Origin: Halichondria panicea
Taxonomy: Eukaryota > Porifera > Demospongiae > Suberitida > Halichondriidae
NCBI RefSeq assembly: GCF_963675165.1
Contig: NC_087379.1
Location: 815,001 to 879,000 of the forward strand
Direction: 5' to 3'
DNA length: 64,000 nucleotides
The notes below the pieces were generated by a model, which worked only from the letters and a program-made list of their open reading frames with translations, was not told where the DNA came from and did not search any database. The first letter of the stretch is position 1; every line of letters begins with the position of its first letter. Of this stretch, positions 61,391-64,000 are shown piece after piece. Position numbers and translations under genes: made by a program.

Positions 61391-64000
61391 TTAAGAAATA
61401 GTTGTTGCAGTTCTAATTTTATACACAGTAGATTGTCTTTCATTGTTAAATCCCCCAATCATAAGGCACTCTGATGGAGACAGCGACACAGTGGCAGCGT
61501 CTGCTATAGGAGATGGTAGATCACCAACGTAGAGCCAGGAGTCCATCGAGGACGAGTAGGCGTAGATCCTTTGAGTGGCTTTACCACTATCCACTCCACC
61601 AACAGCAAAGAGGGTGTCGGATATCGTTACAGGGGAGGGCGCGTAAGACGGTGTGTTGGATATTGTATTCCAGACAGAGTCGGCTTTGTTGGCACTCCCA
61701 TCATCCTGTCGGTCTGCTGAGATGAGCTTGTCGACTTGAGCAGCACACACCTTGTTTAGATCCTTGCCGTCATATCCACCCATTAGGTACACTGTGTTGT
61801 TGTAGACAATTCTTCTTTGGTCACGACAAGCATACGGTAGTCTGTCTGTCTCGCTCCACTGGGAGGTGCTGATGTTGTAGATCTCAACAATATTAGTGTA
61901 GTCATAAACGTCCACATTACCTCCTGCTACGACCAGATGTGTTGGGAGACTAACGACTGCTGGTGAATACCTCGCTGTGGGCATGGGTGGGATCGTCCGT
62001 TTCCAGTTCCTTCCTTTGTGAAACGCATGTACCACATTGGATGTAGGGTTGGACGAATCCAAACCACCAACTGCTACCAGTTCACCTTTGACCTCCCCTA
62101 GACCAAAATAGTGTACAGGAAGTCTGGGCAGAGTTGACCAGACGTCTTGTGGCGGATTGTAACAGTGGACACAGTGCTCGTCATCATCGTTATAACATTC
62201 TCCTCCACCATAGTAGACCTTGCCATTGATGGTTACCGCTCGTCCATCAGTCCTCTTCACTGGAGCCTCAGAGCACTGACTGTAGGACAACTGAACCTGT
62301 AGGGACTGGAGAATACAGAGAGTCAATAACTTGTGTTGCATGTGATGAATGATTGTGTAGCTAGTATAATTAAGGGCATTTGTAACCCTAATCATCAGTT
62401 ACAAGGTTACGGTCATATACCATAGCGGTTACCATAGCAACAAAAATATTGTCAGTATATCGATCCTGTGCATTTATGTAGCCAAGAGCAAATAAGATGC
62501 TATAGGTATGGAATTTGTGGTGATTTCAGTAGACTAACAGCACCAGGGATATGCCAATGTCAATGTTAGTACCAACCACTAATGGTTGGTACTAACAGGA
62601 GCCCATAAAGAGAAGGAGTGGCTAACTACGGGCATCACGTCTCGTAAGTGGTTATGACCGCATTTCCATATATGCTAAGTGGTTGAATCCCTACACGTGT
62701 TATACGCAATGCAGGGATGCGGTTTGCAAGCACTTAGTCGCTTCCATACAAGGAAGTGCGGTTTCACCGGAAATTACGAGACATGATCCCCAAGTGTACG
62801 TTGAAGTTAGCCGCTCCTTCTCTTTATGGGCTCCTGGTACTAACCATACACAAGTTTATTCTAATGTACAATCAATACCAGGCCTAGTTGTTGACCTACC
62901 GTTATTTTAGGGGACAAATCGGCCTGGGAACGAAGCTATAATTATAGCCCATTGATTGACTACAAGCCACATTAATTTTAACAACTTTGATTCGAATTAC
63001 TGAGGCATCGCAAATGTTACACAAAACTAAAGTACACAACAACTTCTATTCTAAACCTAGAGACTGCAAAAATATAGTTGTACATGGTGATCAGTTAAAA
63101 CATTAAACTTTGGACTTGGTACTTCTATTAGGGGGCGATACCATAAGAGATATGAGAGTATCATAATTATTACATATATATAGATACAATGAGAGATAGG
63201 AGGGTATTATAATTATTATAGATGTGTGCACTTAGTGGTACAGTGTTGATGAGCTCACCTGTGGTTTGCTGGTCAGGTAGTCTCTGGTTTTGGTCAGTTG
63301 GTTGTTTAAACTCTGAATGGTGGTTTTATTCTTCTGAAGGTAAGTGTCATTGGAGGCAAGCATCGAATCTTTGTGGGTGATAATAGAGTTTTTGTCAGCT
63401 AGCTCTTGTTCCACTTGTGCAGTGAGATTGGTGACATCTGTTTCCAGTTGAGCTATTTTCGTAGCTTTAGATACAAGCTCGTTTTGAGTGTAGTTGACGT
63501 TGGCAATTTGTTGCTCCACCTCTTCAGTGAGTTGCTTACATCGAGTTTCTAATTCCACAATCCTAGAATTTCTTGAAATAATAAATTCATCTTTCGTGTT
63601 AACAATTGTCTCTTTAGCTTCGAGTTGACCTTTAAGATCTTCGTTTTCCAATTTATACTGATCAGTTTCCACAGAGCGCACCAACTGCATACGCTCGACA
63701 GTGTTTTCACTTTCTTCCTCTTGTCGTCTTTTCTCCTCCGCCAGTGCCTCGATCTCTCCTGCTTTCTCCTGGATTGCCGAGTCCTTCCTCACAACCTCCT
63801 CCTCAAGCTCCCTCTTCTCTGTCAGTAGGGCACTCACTCGCTGGAGCATCTCCACTCTGTTCTCAAAGGAGGGAGGGTGTTCAAGTACCACACCCACCAT
63901 CCGACCCACTATCTCCGCTGCTCTAGGCCTTTGCTGAGGGTTGTTGCTGAGACAGCGCATGATGAGGTCCATCAGAGGGTGGTCTGGGGAAATTTTTCGA
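61391..64000 (-). CDS. Protein kinase - coiled coil - kelch protein, copy 2 (5' end beyond window)
   Basis: Paralogue of the gene at 51129-53986, same strand, same two-exon split. Exon 2 is 62296-61391 (kelch part: five repeats, GYDGKDLNK, FAVGGVDSG, MIGGFNNE). Exon 1 runs from 63259 through the right edge of the window and starts here inside the C-lobe (RKISPDHPLMDLIMRCLSNN), so the catalytic core is not visible. The stretch EIVGRMVGVVLEHPPSFENR is identical in both copies. The coiled coil has diverged: the DSTIA repeats of copy 1 are largely absent and a VTNLTAQVEQELAD segment is present instead. The reading frame is intact as far as seen. Its intron carries a 239-bp mobile element missing from copy 1. 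Confidence 0.9.
62597..62835. mobile_element. Short inverted-repeat element with 9-bp target duplication
   Basis: A 239-bp unit. The ends AGGAGCCCATAAAGAGAAGG and CCTTCTCTTTATGGGCTCCT are inverted copies over ~31 bases with one mismatch, and inner segments also pair (CATCACGTCTCGTAA with TTACGAGACATGAT). It is flanked by GGTACTAAC at 62588-62596 and 62836-62844. The 9-bp duplication fits a Mutator-like non-autonomous element. It lies in the intron of kinase-kelch copy 2. Confidence 0.85.

Noticed and set aside
1..64000. tRNA, rRNA, CRISPR, operon or prokaryotic features
   Set aside because: Looked for and not seen; intron structure and gene content are animal.

Overview
This is eukaryotic, animal DNA: intron-rich genes with GT-AG introns, AT-rich intergenic DNA, and animal-specific families (a BCL-2 homologue with a C-terminal anchor, RIPOR, fibrocystin-L, NUP210). 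Short introns, a compact layout, a divergent BCL-2 protein and tandem kinase-coiled coil-kelch genes make a sponge (probably a demosponge) the best guess. That assignment is inference. I built the gene models by hand from splice sites and reading phase. The joined exons of AATF, the SH3 gene, RIPOR, the MYND gene, the fibrocystin-L-like gene, BCL-2 and the first kinase-kelch gene each add up to a whole number of codons.

Layout. 182-6255 (+) is the 3' part of NUP210. 6455-10253 (-) is AATF/Che-1. 10412-11235 (+) is a small SH3 protein that shares a 158-bp head-to-head promoter with AATF. 11560-23560 (-) is a 24-exon RIPOR/FAM65 gene. 24086-25776 (+) is a single-pass membrane protein ending in a MYND-like zinc finger. 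26050-46073 (+) is a 21-exon, 5056-residue fibrocystin-L (PKHD1L1)-like receptor with an N-terminal CAP-like domain and a 9.4-kb exon. 46528-47262 (-) is the BCL-2 family gene.

The right end (47.6-64 kb) differs in character. It holds a DNAJC25-like gene with frameshifts and a Mutator-like insertion on a splice acceptor, a TKL-like kinase-coiled coil-kelch gene (51129-53986, -), a CWF19L1-like gene with a nonsense codon and phase breaks, and a second kinase-coiled coil-kelch copy (61391 to beyond the window end, -). Several inverted-repeat elements and long CA arrays sit in and between these genes. The two kinase-kelch copies belong to a duplicated segment that reaches into the 5' flank of DNAJC25.

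No shared pathway ties the neighbours together. NUP210 is a nuclear pore protein, AATF and CWF19L1 act in RNA metabolism, RIPOR acts in Rho signalling, BCL-2 in apoptosis, DNAJC25 in ER chaperoning, and the fibrocystin-L-like protein at the cell surface. The most notable items are the CAP-fibrocystin-L fusion, the kinase-kelch pair, and the zone of gene decay and mobile elements around them. No rRNA, tRNA or CRISPR was seen.
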